A stretch of DNA of 34,969 bases, taken from contig JAQWPZ010000105.1 of NCBI GenBank assembly GCA_029245125.1, forward strand, positions 1 to 34,969. The letters are read 5' to 3'. A program made the translations under genes and the position numbers. The notes below the pieces were generated by a model. That model did no database searches, had not been told where the DNA came from, and worked only from the letters and a program-made list of their open reading frames with translations. How positions within the stretch are numbered: the first letter of the stretch is position 1; each line of letters starts with the position of its first letter. Shown piece after piece: positions 23,943-32,631 of this stretch. This DNA comes from Rubripirellula sp. (GTDB taxonomy: Bacteria > Planctomycetota > Planctomycetia > Pirellulales > Pirellulaceae).

Positions 23943-25577
23943 TCAATTTGCTGGACAGAACTCGTGAGCGCTCGAATCCAATAATTTGTTTTCCATTTGA
24001 GAAGAATTATCACAACTGTCGGGTCGGGTTACCAATCGGGAAGTTGTATTGAGAAGTTGTTCAAGATCTGTTTCAGGTGAGTATTCGCCGATCAACTGAA
24101 TCATGGTTTTCGGCAGCGGGCCAAGGGGACGATTGCGGCTAATCTGTTCGTGGGTGCTTTGGATTTTGTCGATGTAGTTCTCGACTGACGTGTCGGCCAT
24201 GGGGGTGATGATGAGCCAGCGGGTCGCGTTCAAGCGAAACAGAAGTTCGTCTTCTCTCGCAATGTAGCCGAACAGGTTGTCAATCTCGTCCGCCAAGTTC
24301 AGGCTGTTGGCATCGTTTAATCTGGCAGTAAAGAAGTGAAGGGTTCGCGGGTTGCGTTCGTTTGCGAGACCTTGAGCGAGGTATTTTTTAACGATAGCGA
24401 CGGGGTGGTTCGATGGGATTGTGAATGCGAAGGTGCTTCCCTTGCCGACCTCACTTTGAACACTGATCTGTCCAAAATTCAGTCGTGTCAGTTCTCTTGC
24501 AATACTCAGGCCGAGTCCAAAACCTTTTGTGCTTTGAGAAGAAGGAACGGTGTCGATTTGTTTAAAGCGTCGGAAGATGCTTGAAAGCAATTGCGGTTCG
24601 ATTCCGGGACCGTTGTCAGTGATTTGGATTTCGACTTCGTTTGTCTCGGGAAGGGGCAACGCGGAAACCAAAACACGTCCCGGAGTGCCGCAGAATTTGA
24701 TCGCATTGACCACCAGGTTGATCATGACCCGGCCAGCTTTCTCGCGATCACAATAGAGGTCGGGTAGATCAGGATCGATGTGCATCTCGAGACGCACATC
24801 CCGAAGGGAGGCTTTCTTCTCGAGGTTTGGGTGCACACGGTGGAAAATTTCTTGGACGCTACATCTCTTGCGACAGACCGATAGCACGCCAGCTTCCATT
24901 TTGCTGACGTCGAGCATGTCATCGACCATGGTATTCAAGTCGTCTGCACGGTCTTCGACTGTATTGAGCATCCGACACTGCTCGGGGTTCACCTCACCGA
25001 CGATCCCTTCGGAGATCAGCGATACGTACTCTTTGATGACCGTTAACGGAGTGCGAAAGTCATGGGATACGTTATCGACAAATTGATGCGCATGCCGGTT
25101 GAGTTCTTCAAGTCGCTTGTTCTTCGTGCGGAGCATCTCGCGACTCGCGTGCAGTTCGTCAACGAGTTCCCGCATAACAGAGTTTTGATGTCTCTGAATC
25201 GCGTATCGAACTGCGCGAATCAAACCTTCGGCGGTGAGCTCACTTTTGCGGAGGTAATCTTGCGCCCCGACATCGAGGGCCTGCATGGCGACACTTTCGT
25301 CATCCAGTCCGGTCAGGACAACGAGTGGCATGCTGTTGAAATCTCGACGTAGCTTCCGGACCACATCGAGTCCGGATGCATCAGGTAAACCGAGATCCGA
25401 GAGGATGATGTCAAAAGTCCCGGATTTAAGCTGCTCGATCCCATCGCCTAAGCTGCGGGCGATCACAAACTGAAAGTCGCAGCTTCGTTTAGCTAGTGTT
25501 TGCGTCACAAGCCGTTCGTAGACTGCACTATCTTCGATAAAGAGAATGCGTGTCGGCCCTGTGCCAAGATCGTTCAT
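23943..25577 (-). CDS. Hybrid histidine kinase with N-terminal receiver
   Basis: A 544-residue soluble kinase with no membrane helix. Residues 10-130 are a receiver (E15-D16, D61 in ILSDLGLPD, T89, K111). A coiled-coil stretch follows (about 132-165, ELHASREMLRTKNKRLEELN), then HisKA with H172 in VSHDFRTPL, and a HATPase domain: N box NLVVNAIKF, G1 box DNGPGIE (321-327), G2 box GFGLGLSIA (352-360). About 140 C-terminal residues form an unassigned domain (LFGYIAREDELLFRLNATRW). The frame is open upstream to 25745, but the ATG at 25577 starts right before the receiver. It heads a minus-strand series with three single-domain receivers, two now broken. The input is probably phosphorylation of its own receiver. 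Confidence 0.94.
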   Translation of the reverse strand: MNDLGTGPTRILFIEDSAVYERLVTQTLAKRSCDFQFVIARSLGDGIEQLKSGTFDIILSDLGLPDASGLDVVRKLRRDFNSMPLVVLTGLDDESVAMQALDVGAQDYLRKSELTAEGLIRAVRYAIQRHQNSVMRELVDELHASREMLRTKNKRLEELNRHAHQFVDNVSHDFRTPLTVIKEYVSLISEGIVGEVNPEQCRMLNTVEDRADDLNTMVDDMLDVSKMEAGVLSVCRKRCSVQEIFHRVHPNLEKKASLRDVRLEMHIDPDLPDLYCDREKAGRVMINLVVNAIKFCGTPGRVLVSALPLPETNEVEIQITDNGPGIEPQLLSSIFRRFKQIDTVPSSQSTKGFGLGLSIARELTRLNFGQISVQSEVGKGSTFAFTIPSNHPVAIVKKYLAQGLANERNPRTLHFFTARLNDANSLNLADEIDNLFGYIAREDELLFRLNATRWLIITPMADTSVENYIDKIQSTHEQISRNRPLGPLPKTMIQLIGEYSPETDLEQLLNTTSRLVTRPDSCDNSSQMENKLLDSSAHEFCPAN

Positions 25578-26351
25578 CGGACGGCCTGATTGAAGCAACG
25601 CCAAGGGCTCAGTGGAATGCGCACTGGTGTTCCTGTGGACGTTTGGGGGAGGGATTTGTGGGCGGGGTTCCGTGCGAGATCCAAGGGAACGTATGGCACG
25701 GGAGAAGCTGATTTGGTTGTTTATGTGAAATCTGCATGGTTTCATCGACTTTGAGATTCAAATTGGTGGAGGCGTGATGGCTGTATCGCCTTTGCATGCT
25801 GGCTAGCTGCAAATGAGCTGGAACCTTTTGGGCGGCTGGGAATCGAGCCGTGTGTATCTTTTAGCGTTCCGGATCTGCCGCGGTGTTCCGGATCTGCCGC
25901 AGTGTTCCGGATCTGCGGTTGGGTTGAAGCAGGATGCAAAACGTCGACTGCCGAGGCTTGGCACTAAAATGGGCCACTAAAGGGCCTCACCGACGCGTGG
26001 CCGTGGAGCGGGGCACTCTATTCGTGAGGCTCGAGCAAAACATGCACCTAGCGGATGGGGCCGTTGGATGGCGGATCGGACTCGATTTCTGCGAATTGGC
26101 TCGCCATTTGGCGTGGGGAGCATGAATTGGAATAGGCTTCGAGCTGCCAGATCCCAGCGTTTCGTCAGATTCTCGGTCAGCTGATGTTGGTTTGGGTGTT
26201 CCCACGCCAGCGAAATATTGGATAAAAAGCGGTCGAGAGGCCGTTGAGAGCCGATAAAAGGCCTTCACAATCTTGGTCTGCTTCGGTATCTTGCTGGATT
26301 CGATAAGAGAGCGGACCTCCTTCAAGCGGATCAACGGATCGGAACTGGCAG
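25578..26351. other. Intergenic region between divergent genes
   Basis: About 770 bases with no supportable gene. Open frames here are short, and one on the minus strand overlaps the start of rpmI. It holds an imperfect three-copy 19-bp repeat. The last 150 bases should be the promoter and leader of the rpmI-rplT-pheS unit; infC, which normally precedes rpmI, is not here. Confidence 0.5.
25866..25918. repeat. 19-bp tandem repeat (2.8 copies)
   Basis: GTTCCGGATCTGCCGC starts units at 25866 and 25885, and a shortened copy GTTCCGGATCTGCGG at 25904-25918. Confidence 0.92.
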
Positions 26352-26567
26352 ATGAGTAAAGGCAAAAGTAAAGTCAAGACGCACAAGGGAACGAAGAAGC
26401 GTTTTCGATTGTCCGCAAGCGGCAAAGCGATGCATCGCAGCAGCGGGACAAGTCACTTGGCACAAGCGGTTTCCTCCAAACGCCGTCGTAACCTTCGTGG
26501 CACAACTGCGGTTGATCGTTGCATGGAAGCGACAATTCAGGCTGCACTGAACGGAAATAGCTACTAA
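26352..26567 (+). CDS. rpmI: Ribosomal protein bL35
   Basis: A 71-residue, very basic protein. KVKTHKGTKKRFRLSASGK is the L35 signature, followed by SSKRRRNLRGTTAVD. Length is normal for the family. It lies 164 bases before rplT, the usual neighbour. The ATG at 26352 has GGA about nine bases upstream. It is a component of the 50S subunit. infC is absent from the upstream side. Confidence 0.96.
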   Translation: MSKGKSKVKTHKGTKKRFRLSASGKAMHRSSGTSHLAQAVSSKRRRNLRGTTAVDRCMEATIQAALNGNSY

Positions 26568-26731
26568 TCAAACTTGACGAGTGTCGTTCATTCACGGGCG
26601 AACTCACAAATTTCAACAGGAAACATTGTTTTCCATCCGGCTGGGTAAAACTTCGTGGGCGTGTTGTCAACGCGAGCCGCGGGACCTGAGCAGGAATCCC
26701 CCTCAAAATCCAACTTTAGGAAGCAAATCGC

Positions 26732-27097
26732 ATGCGTACCACGACCGGTCAAGCCCGACATAAGTCCAAAAAACGCCTGTTCAAGCGTGCCAAAGGGTAC
26801 CGCGGTGGACGTGGTAACCTAACGCGAACGGTCAAAGAGACGCTGATTCGTAGTGGTCAGTACGCCTTTCGCGATCGACGCGCTCGTAAACGCGATTTCC
26901 GTAAGCTTTGGATCACCCGCTTGAATGCTGCGACGCGACAGCATGATTTGCGATACAGCGAGTTCATCCACGGATTGAAATTAGCTGGGATCGAGTTGGA
27001 TCGGAAGACGCTTTCCGAAATGGCGATTCATGATGAAGCCAGCTTCAAAGACATCTGTGACAAGGTCAAGGAAACGCTCGCCAGCGCCGCTGCATAA
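26732..27097 (+). CDS. rplT: Ribosomal protein bL20
   Basis: A 121-residue L20, at the normal length. It starts with [20 protein letters not shown], has [20 protein letters not shown] and the diagnostic [20 protein letters not shown]. It is an early-assembly protein of the 50S subunit and in other bacteria a translational repressor of its own operon through a leader RNA; I see no clear leader motif here. AGGAAG lies about 10 bases before the ATG. pheS starts 21 bases after its stop, so the two are probably co-transcribed. Confidence 0.97.
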   Translation: MRTTTGQARHKSKKRLFKRAKGYRGGRGNLTRTVKETLIRSGQYAFRDRRARKRDFRKLWITRLNAATRQHDLRYSEFIHGLKLAGIELDRKTLSEMAIHDEASFKDICDKVKETLASAAA

Positions 27098-27118
27098 GCG
27101 GTTCTGACTTCAGTTGCG

Positions 27119-28150
27119 ATGTCTCTGCAGAATTTTCTATCGACTCTCGACACGCTCGAGAGCGAAGCAACCGGTGCGTTTGATGCCGCTGCCGATTCCG
27201 ATGCGCTCGAGGCGAACCGAGTCCGGTATCTCGGCCAAAAGAGTGGTGCGCTGAAGGAAGTTCAGCAGCGGATGGGGTCGATCGACAAAGCAGATCGACC
27301 TGCCGCGGGCAAGCGTTTGAACCAGTTCAAGTCAAAACTCCAGGCTGTGTTCGATGCATCCAAAGACCGTCTTGATGGCGGGGAAGATGCCTCTTTCGAT
27401 CCCACTTTCGACCCGACGCTGCCAGGTGTTCGTCCTCCAATAGGGCATATTCACCCGATCACACAAACGATCTCGCACCTCATGGAAATCATGGGGCGGA
27501 TGGGCTTCGAGGCAGCGGAAGGACCCGAGGTCGAAGACCCCTGGCACAACTTCGTCGCCTTAAATATTCCCCAGGATCACCCCGCTAGGGATCCCTTAGA
27601 TAACTTTTATCTGGCGACTGCCGCGACAAACTTGGATGACCGCAGTAGCGATGGTAGCCAGTTGCTGCGAAGCCAAACCAGTACGGTTCAGATCCGTGTG
27701 ATGGCACAGAATCCACCTCCCATTCGGATCATTTCGCTAGGGCGGGTTTATCGGCCAGACGATCCCGATGCAACTCATTTCCCGATGTTCCATCAGATGG
27801 AGGGATTGTTGGTTGACGAGCATGTGACGATGGCCAATCTGAAGACCGTTCTGCGTGTTTTTGCAACTAACTACCTCGGCGGCGATGTTCCAATTCGGTT
27901 TCGGCCCTCTTTCTTTCCGTTCACCGAGCCAAGTGTCGAAGTCGACTTCTACTGGAACGACAATTGGGTCGAATTCGGTGGTGCTGGGATGGTCGATCCG
28001 GCAGTGTTTGAAGCTGTTGGTTACGATCCCGAAAAGGTCAGCGGCTTCGCCTTTGGTTTAGGCGTCGAACGATTGTGTATGCGACGCCATGGCGTGACGG
28101 ACATTCGCGATTTGTACAGCGGCGACCTTCGCTTTCTCCGGCAATTCTAA
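27119..28150 (+). CDS. pheS: Phenylalanyl-tRNA synthetase alpha subunit
   Basis: A 343-residue class II synthetase subunit. The N-terminal coiled coil ([20 protein letters not shown]) binds t[22 protein letters not shown] and [14 protein letters not shown] lead to class II motif 2 ([20 protein letters not shown], then HQMEG). [18 protein letters not shown] and the ATP-binding motif 3 ([14 protein letters not shown]) follow. All are in canonical order and the ending is typical. The alpha subunit pairs with PheT, which usually lies directly downstream; here no pheT follows, so it must be elsewhere. Starts with the ATG at 27119. Confidence 0.97.
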   Translation: MSLQNFLSTLDTLESEATGAFDAAADSDALEANRVRYLGQKSGALKEVQQRMGSIDKADRPAAGKRLNQFKSKLQAVFDASKDRLDGGEDASFDPTFDPTLPGVRPPIGHIHPITQTISHLMEIMGRMGFEAAEGPEVEDPWHNFVALNIPQDHPARDPLDNFYLATAATNLDDRSSDGSQLLRSQTSTVQIRVMAQNPPPIRIISLGRVYRPDDPDATHFPMFHQMEGLLVDEHVTMANLKTVLRVFATNYLGGDVPIRFRPSFFPFTEPSVEVDFYWNDNWVEFGGAGMVDPAVFEAVGYDPEKVSGFAFGLGVERLCMRRHGVTDIRDLYSGDLRFLRQF

Positions 28151-28300
28151 GCCCTCGCCTGTGCTGCGTACCGAGACGGCATTCGAACCGGCACATCACG
28201 ACAACTGCTGGGCCTATCGCCTTTTCTATCCACAGCGGGTGGCTCGAGAGGCAGGCGTCGAAGTTACGCCAGCGAAAGCAAAACCCGCAATCGGACCAAG

Positions 28301-28666
28301 CTAGCCGGCGCTCCCGACGGCAGGTCGTTCTTCGAATTCAAACATTCTTTCGAGACGGGTCAGCGAAAAAACCTCGCGAACACTCGCCTGAATGTTCAAT
28401 AGCACGACGCTCAAGCCAACGCAGCGACTGCTACTGTTGACTGCGATCAAGCTGTTCAAGCCAACGCTGCGAATCTGACTCACCTCTGAGAGGTCGAGTG
28501 CCAATCGGCTCGAGCCATGCTTTTGCGCTTCACAGATTGCCTGCTGCATTTGCTCGGCAAAGACTTGCGAGTCGCGGTCGGTGGACAGATCCTCCGGTGT
28601 GACAGTGACGATAAAGTCGATGTCCTCGTTGGCTTTAGCGTCTGAATCAGAGCAGGACATAAACAT
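28301..28666 (-). CDS. STAS-domain protein (anti-anti-sigma-like)
   Basis: A 121-residue protein with a STAS-type pattern: a central strand-helix segment SSRLALDLSEVSQIRSVGLN, followed by LIAVNSSSRCVGLSVVLLNI and the terminal helix region VREVFSLTRLERMFEFEE. The serine in the QIRSVGLN loop matches the site phosphorylated in SpoIIAA-like anti-anti-sigma factors. It has no adjoining anti-sigma kinase or sigma factor, so its partner is unknown. The ATG at 28666 or the one at 28660 starts it, and GGAAAT favours 28660 by spacing. It is transcribed convergently to pheS. Confidence 0.85.
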   Translation of the reverse strand: MFMSCSDSDAKANEDIDFIVTVTPEDLSTDRDSQVFAEQMQQAICEAQKHGSSRLALDLSEVSQIRSVGLNSLIAVNSSSRCVGLSVVLLNIQASVREVFSLTRLERMFEFEERPAVGSAG

Positions 28667-29060
28667 TTCCGCGAGGTATTTGCTTGCATTCCTATTACTA
28701 GCTTAGCGAGTTGTTGCTGGGATCGCAAATGTTGCTGAGTCTTCGATCGCTGCTCGACAGGGTGGAATGACCAAATTGAGCCGATTTTGGCAAACCTTTT
28801 TGCTGATTATCCTTCACTCTTGATCGCGTTCTTGGGGGGGACGTTGCAGTAAAGAGAAGTTGCGTCCTTGCTTGGCGCAGCGTTTCCGCGAGCGTTTGGT
28901 GACTGGCCAACTTGTTCTGTCGGTGATCATTCCACTTTCGGCAGTGATCGGGTGACAAGTTGGTCGAGGGGCAAGCAGATGAAACGGTGCAAGAGTGTCG
29001 AAGCCGCAATCGAATTGGCGGCACAGCATCCGGGCGGCAAGAAGATCAGCCGCAGTGCAA
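28667..29060. other. Intergenic region
   Basis: Nearly 400 bases. A 31-codon plus-strand frame (28979-29074, start MKRCKSVEAAIELAAQ) has a GAGGGG upstream and helical composition, but it is too short to support. Otherwise I see nothing. Confidence 0.4.
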
Positions 29061-29796
29061 TTAGTTTTGGTTAGACCGTTCGGCGGTTTTAATAAGAAGG
29101 CGATTCTGATTGCGAAACTCAGTAATCGTGCCAGAGATCGTCCAGCAATCGTCTGCTGCGTCGGCAACCACCGCTTCAACGATTCGTTGCAGCATTAGGT
29201 TTTCAGCGAAGATGATCGTCTGGCGTTTGCCTTGGTTGGGTTGGTTGCCTTGGTTGGGGGGAACCTCCAACAGCAGTTTCACTTCGCTGTTCGATTTCGA
29301 TGACCTGCATGACTTGGCGTCCATTCGTTTCAACATTCGTGATCCCAATTCGCGTGTGCTGCGTGCTACCGTTTTGGGTTCCAACGATGTTGTTCGTTCC
29401 ACTGGTGGAAGATGCACGTGTTTCGCGGTGACGGTTTTGTTGCGGGAGCATGTTACGGGGCGTGATTTCAAATCCCCAGCGTCTTCCAATCGGGACGATC
29501 GTTCCAACCGTTGGCGGTATCAGTGTTCCTTCACGGAGCAGCTTGCCACTTTTGGTTTGATTACCGTTGGGCATGTAGCGTGGTGCGGTAGATGCGGTCG
29601 ACCGATTTGGAGCAGTGAAGCTAGGAGCAACTTGTTGCGCGATCGCGGTGCTGCCGCTGATGCAGGGGAGAGTTGCCATCACGATCGCGGCAAGTGAGAT
29701 GCAGGCTGTGGTGAAGGAGTGCCGGATCACGTGAATCGGCAAGATGTTTTTTTGGTTTGCGAATCGAACCAGGGCGATAATGGCCAGCAAGAGCAT
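29061..29796 (-). pseudogene. Exported protein split by a frameshift at a six-G run
   Basis: The first part (29796 leftwards) encodes a hydrophobic start and a signal-like segment (TTACISLAAIVMATLPCISG), then a polar Gln/Asn/Thr-rich region with RRWGFEITP and MQVIEIEQRSE. The frame then goes wrong at or before a run of six G (29256-29261, plus strand). In the +1 frame the protein continues with NQGNQPNQGKRQTIIFAENL, then MLQRIVEAVVADAADDCWTI and SGTITEFRNQNRLLIKTAE to the stop at 29061. The second part has the conserved look of a planctomycete secreted family of unknown function (ENLMLQRIVEA, SGTITEF, NRLLI). One base fewer in the run restores a protein of about 244 residues. It could be sequence error, slippage-based phase variation or a true mutation. 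Confidence 0.65.
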
Positions 29797-30083
29797 GGTT
29801 TAGTTTGTGAGGAGTTCCACGTCACAAGCAATGATTCGGTCCATGAATTCCGCTTGGTTTGTTTTTTGTCGATTCGCTCCGCGAATCGGACAACAAGTAG
29901 GAAAATTGGGAGATCCCGTAGGACGCCCTTTGGTAATGGGTCTTTTTTTTTCAGGTCGCGTGCGGCACGGGAGGGCGGTGTCCGCACGCGACCAGATAGA
30001 CAACGGGAGCGAGCCAGCTGGCGTAGCAATGAGTGGGAAGGGCCGGTCCCATAATCGGGAGGGTGTGGAACCGGCCCCCATCG
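29797..30083. repeat. Inverted-repeat-rich stretch, possible dispersed element
   Basis: A perfect 12-bp inverted repeat has arms GGTCGCGTGCGG (29954-29965) and CCGCACGCGACC (29982-29993), with CAC/GTG able to extend the stem inside. A second has arms GGGCCGGT (30040-30047) and ACCGGCCC (30070-30077). A run of nine T lies just before the first, so it is not a terminator in either direction. Overlapping open frames on both strands give unnatural peptides. It may be a dispersed palindromic element. Confidence 0.45.
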
Positions 30084-30383
30084 CTATTCTTGCCGTTGCG
30101 GACTCGGAATCGCCAACGCATGGCAACTTATCACCGCACCAATTGCGATCATCGACAAACCGAGCCAACGTGGTGGTGCTACACGCTTGGTTGGGTTTGG
30201 ATAAATCTGCATCAGCATCGCTCCCATTCCTGAATTGTCGGCAACTGTCGATTCCTTCGAGATCCGAGCCAATGCTCGTGTCGCTTTCTCGTTCAGCACA
30301 AATGACTCCACCATTCGGAATTGGATTCCGATTAGCAGCAAAAGTATTCCTAGAAAGAAATAACGATTACGGTACATCGACAT
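30084..30383 (-). CDS. Small membrane protein of unknown function
   Basis: A 99-residue protein with two membrane helices: YFFLGILLLLIGIQFRMVES near the N-terminus and LGLSMIAIGAVISCHALAIP near the C-terminus. Between them lies a polar loop (LNEKATRALARISKES). The FRMVESFVLNE segment right after the first helix looks conserved, and I believe similar small proteins occur in other Rhodopirellula-like genomes, but no function is known to me. The frame is open upstream to 30485, but the ATG at 30383 (MSMYRNRYFF) gives a natural start. No partner genes are evident. Confidence 0.65.
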   Translation of the reverse strand: MSMYRNRYFFLGILLLLIGIQFRMVESFVLNEKATRALARISKESTVADNSGMGAMLMQIYPNPTKRVAPPRWLGLSMIAIGAVISCHALAIPSPQRQE

Positions 30384-30812
30384 GGTCGAAGTTCCTTGGA
30401 TGGAGACGGTTGTGATGGCAACGCTTGTGCTGCCCAAAGGAATCGCGAGGGGATATCGCCGACCCGCAAGTAGCATCGACTCCACCGTCTCGCATTCTGC
30501 AACAGATCGGTGTGGCGATGTGTCAAAGCTGATGGGAGGGTCAAGCCTAAAGCACGGGTGTTATCAGGCAGACCGAAGGTGACGGTTCTGTCACTGATTC
30601 CTACCACTTGCCTTTCGTTGGAACTGAACTCGAGTCGTTCCCTTCGAAATGGAAGATGATCGTGCTGGAAGATGATCGTGCTGGGAAACAGGAATTGAAA
30701 GGATTTTGAATCATTTGGGAATGGTAACTTAGGGGGTTTTTTGACTTCGCCCGAATCGCTCGTCACATTTAATTCCCTACTCTTCTTCCCAGCTTTTCCG
30801 AGGCGAATTCTC
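30384..30812. other. Divergent intergenic region
   Basis: About 430 bases between divergent genes. It contains a 16-bp tandem duplication (30651-30682) and GTGAC/GTCAC dyad bases near 30581-30596. No gene or clear promoter is seen. Confidence 0.4.
30651..30682. repeat. 16-bp tandem duplication
   Basis: GGAAGATGATCGTGCT is repeated exactly at 30651-30666 and 30667-30682, upstream of the di-haem gene. Confidence 0.9.
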
Positions 30813-32516
30813 ATGCCTTCAAAGTGGTCGATTTCTAAAGCGTTCTTGCCGAGTTTTTTGTTGATTCCCCTTTGGCTGCTATTGTCGCCGCTGGCCGGCG
30901 CTGAACGCCCTCCGTTTGCCAGTGGTGAGGAACTTTTTCGACATCAATGGACGCACCAATCGGCAAAGCAACCGGAAGCGTTCAAACCGCCCATCTCCAT
31001 TTCACACTTGTTTGCGGATCGGTCAAAGCTACCGGGTGATGGACTGGGGCCGATGCATAACGCAACTTCATGCGAAGCTTGCCATGCACTAGGAGGTGGC
31101 GCGGGAGTTGCGCGGAATGTCACGCTGTTAACGCTTGATCCCCGCGTTGAATTTTCGGATCTAGCCTTTCTCGGCAGACCCGAGATGCTTGAGGCGTTAC
31201 TGGAGTTGTATCCGGCGTTGATTTCGCCGACCGGCAATCTGAAAATGAATGTGGTGGTGCATGAGAAATCTGCACGACCTTTTTATGAAACGATTCGGGA
31301 AGGTCTTCTCAAGTGGGTGCCCGGATCGGTTCCCCAAGGCTGGCACACCTCCACGCAACGAACATCACAATCGGTGGCCGAGCGACCGGTTTTGGCAGGT
31401 CGGAAAGGCGAGGTTGATTTCTATCTCAGCCAGCGAAATTCGCCGCCACTGTTCGGTCTGGGGCTGATTGATCTGGTTGAGATGACGCAATTGAACAAGA
31501 TCGCTCGAGCTCAATCACGTCGTACAAACGGGCAGATCAGTGGGCGTGCCGGAGCTGGGAAATTTGGCTGGCGTGGTCAATCCGTTTCGCTCGATCAATT
31601 TGTGCGCAACGCATGTGCTGCCGAGCTTGGTCTGCAAGTCGCGAGTGCACCACAGTCGCCCGATGCGGCTGATGAGACCTATGTCAGCTTCGGTATGGAT
31701 GTCAGCGAATCCGAGGTCGGCATGTTGGTTCGCTATGTCCGAGACTTACCGAAGCCGCTGATGGAAACTCTGTTACCCGAGAATCGCGTTGCTATTCGCG
31801 AGGGCCGAGACCTGTTCGCAAAAATTGGTTGTAGCATTTGTCATGTCGAGAATATCTTGCCGGCGCGAGGCATCTACAGCGATCTGCTACTGCACGATAT
31901 GGGCTCGTTATTGGAGGCTCCCGCACCGGCGCCGCTAGGGAGGGTTTGGGCATCGGCGCCGCGATTGCGATTGCCGAGGTTCAGCCGAGAGAATTCTTCG
32001 ACACCAAATTTCTTTCGATCGACACCGAACTTTTTTCAATCGAGCAGTGGGTATTTCGGGATGTCTTCGTCTTCATCTTCGCCGCCGCTACCGCATCGGA
32101 TTACTCGCCCTGCAGAACCTCGGTTCCCGCGTGGACTACTGCCCGACACGGCGTACTTGGTTAACTCTGTCGACGATGTGAGTTGGGACCTGTTGCAACG
32201 GGAATGGCGAACACCTCCTTTATGGGGCGTTGCGGACTCCGCACCCTATCTGCACGATGGGCGGTCCGAAACACTCGATTCTGCGATTCGCTGGCACGGG
32301 GGTGAGGCAGCCCACGTTGCGACGGCCTATCGATCATTGCGGAGTGAAAGTCGCGAGCAAATTTTGGCATTTCTTGCCACACTGCGGGCGCCGGTTCAAT
32401 TGATTCAGCAGCCCGTCGTTCAAGCGAATGGTGAAGAAATTAAATTGGCGGTTGAAGAGCCTCTGCAGCGGACGCAGAACGACGTTGTGGCGTTGGATGT
32501 TTTTAATCCATTTTGA
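30813..32516 (+). CDS. Exported di-haem c-type oxidoreductase (DUF1111-like)
   Basis: A 567-residue secreted cytochrome. The signal peptide is about residues 1-30 (FLPSFLLIPLWLLLSPLAGA). Two haem-c attachment motifs are visible: CEACH (C87-H91, in MHNATSCEACHALGG) and CSICH (C340-H344). IYSDLLLHDMG and PPLWGVADSAPYLHDGR match the di-haem oxidoreductase/putative thiol oxidoreductase family, in which these segments surround the second haem. A Ser/Pro/Phe-rich insert (about residues 395-450, with a duplicated STPNFF) lies between them and is unusual. It probably acts in periplasmic electron transfer or peroxide/thiol chemistry; the substrate is unknown. The ATG at 30813 fits the signal peptide and has GAGGCG upstream; the frame is open from 30741. 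Confidence 0.88.
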   Translation: MPSKWSISKAFLPSFLLIPLWLLLSPLAGAERPPFASGEELFRHQWTHQSAKQPEAFKPPISISHLFADRSKLPGDGLGPMHNATSCEACHALGGGAGVARNVTLLTLDPRVEFSDLAFLGRPEMLEALLELYPALISPTGNLKMNVVVHEKSARPFYETIREGLLKWVPGSVPQGWHTSTQRTSQSVAERPVLAGRKGEVDFYLSQRNSPPLFGLGLIDLVEMTQLNKIARAQSRRTNGQISGRAGAGKFGWRGQSVSLDQFVRNACAAELGLQVASAPQSPDAADETYVSFGMDVSESEVGMLVRYVRDLPKPLMETLLPENRVAIREGRDLFAKIGCSICHVENILPARGIYSDLLLHDMGSLLEAPAPAPLGRVWASAPRLRLPRFSRENSSTPNFFRSTPNFFQSSSGYFGMSSSSSSPPLPHRITRPAEPRFPRGLLPDTAYLVNSVDDVSWDLLQREWRTPPLWGVADSAPYLHDGRSETLDSAIRWHGGEAAHVATAYRSLRSESREQILAFLATLRAPVQLIQQPVVQANGEEIKLAVEEPLQRTQNDVVALDVFNPF

Positions 32517-32631
32517 TTGCCGGTCGTTTCTAACTTCAAAGCGACATCGTCCGCCCGTTGCGGCTTCGCGTTGAACCCCTCATTGTTCACAAGGGGTCGG
32601 TGCTGAGTAGGTGTCCGCAATGGGTGCGGGT

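Noticed and set aside
26177..26425. A minus-strand frame with a hydrophobic start (FFVPLCVLTLLLPLLICQF)
   Set aside because: It overlaps the start of rpmI in antisense; the hydrophobic look comes from the Lys/Arg-rich codons of rpmI read backwards.
28140..28215. A GGTTCGAAT word on the minus strand, as in tRNA T-loops
   Set aside because: The flanking bases do not form a T-stem and no acceptor or anticodon arm fits.
29727..30168. Overlapping open frames on both strands at 29727-30168
   Set aside because: Arg/Pro/Ser-rich peptides with no domain, running through hairpin DNA and the end of another gene.
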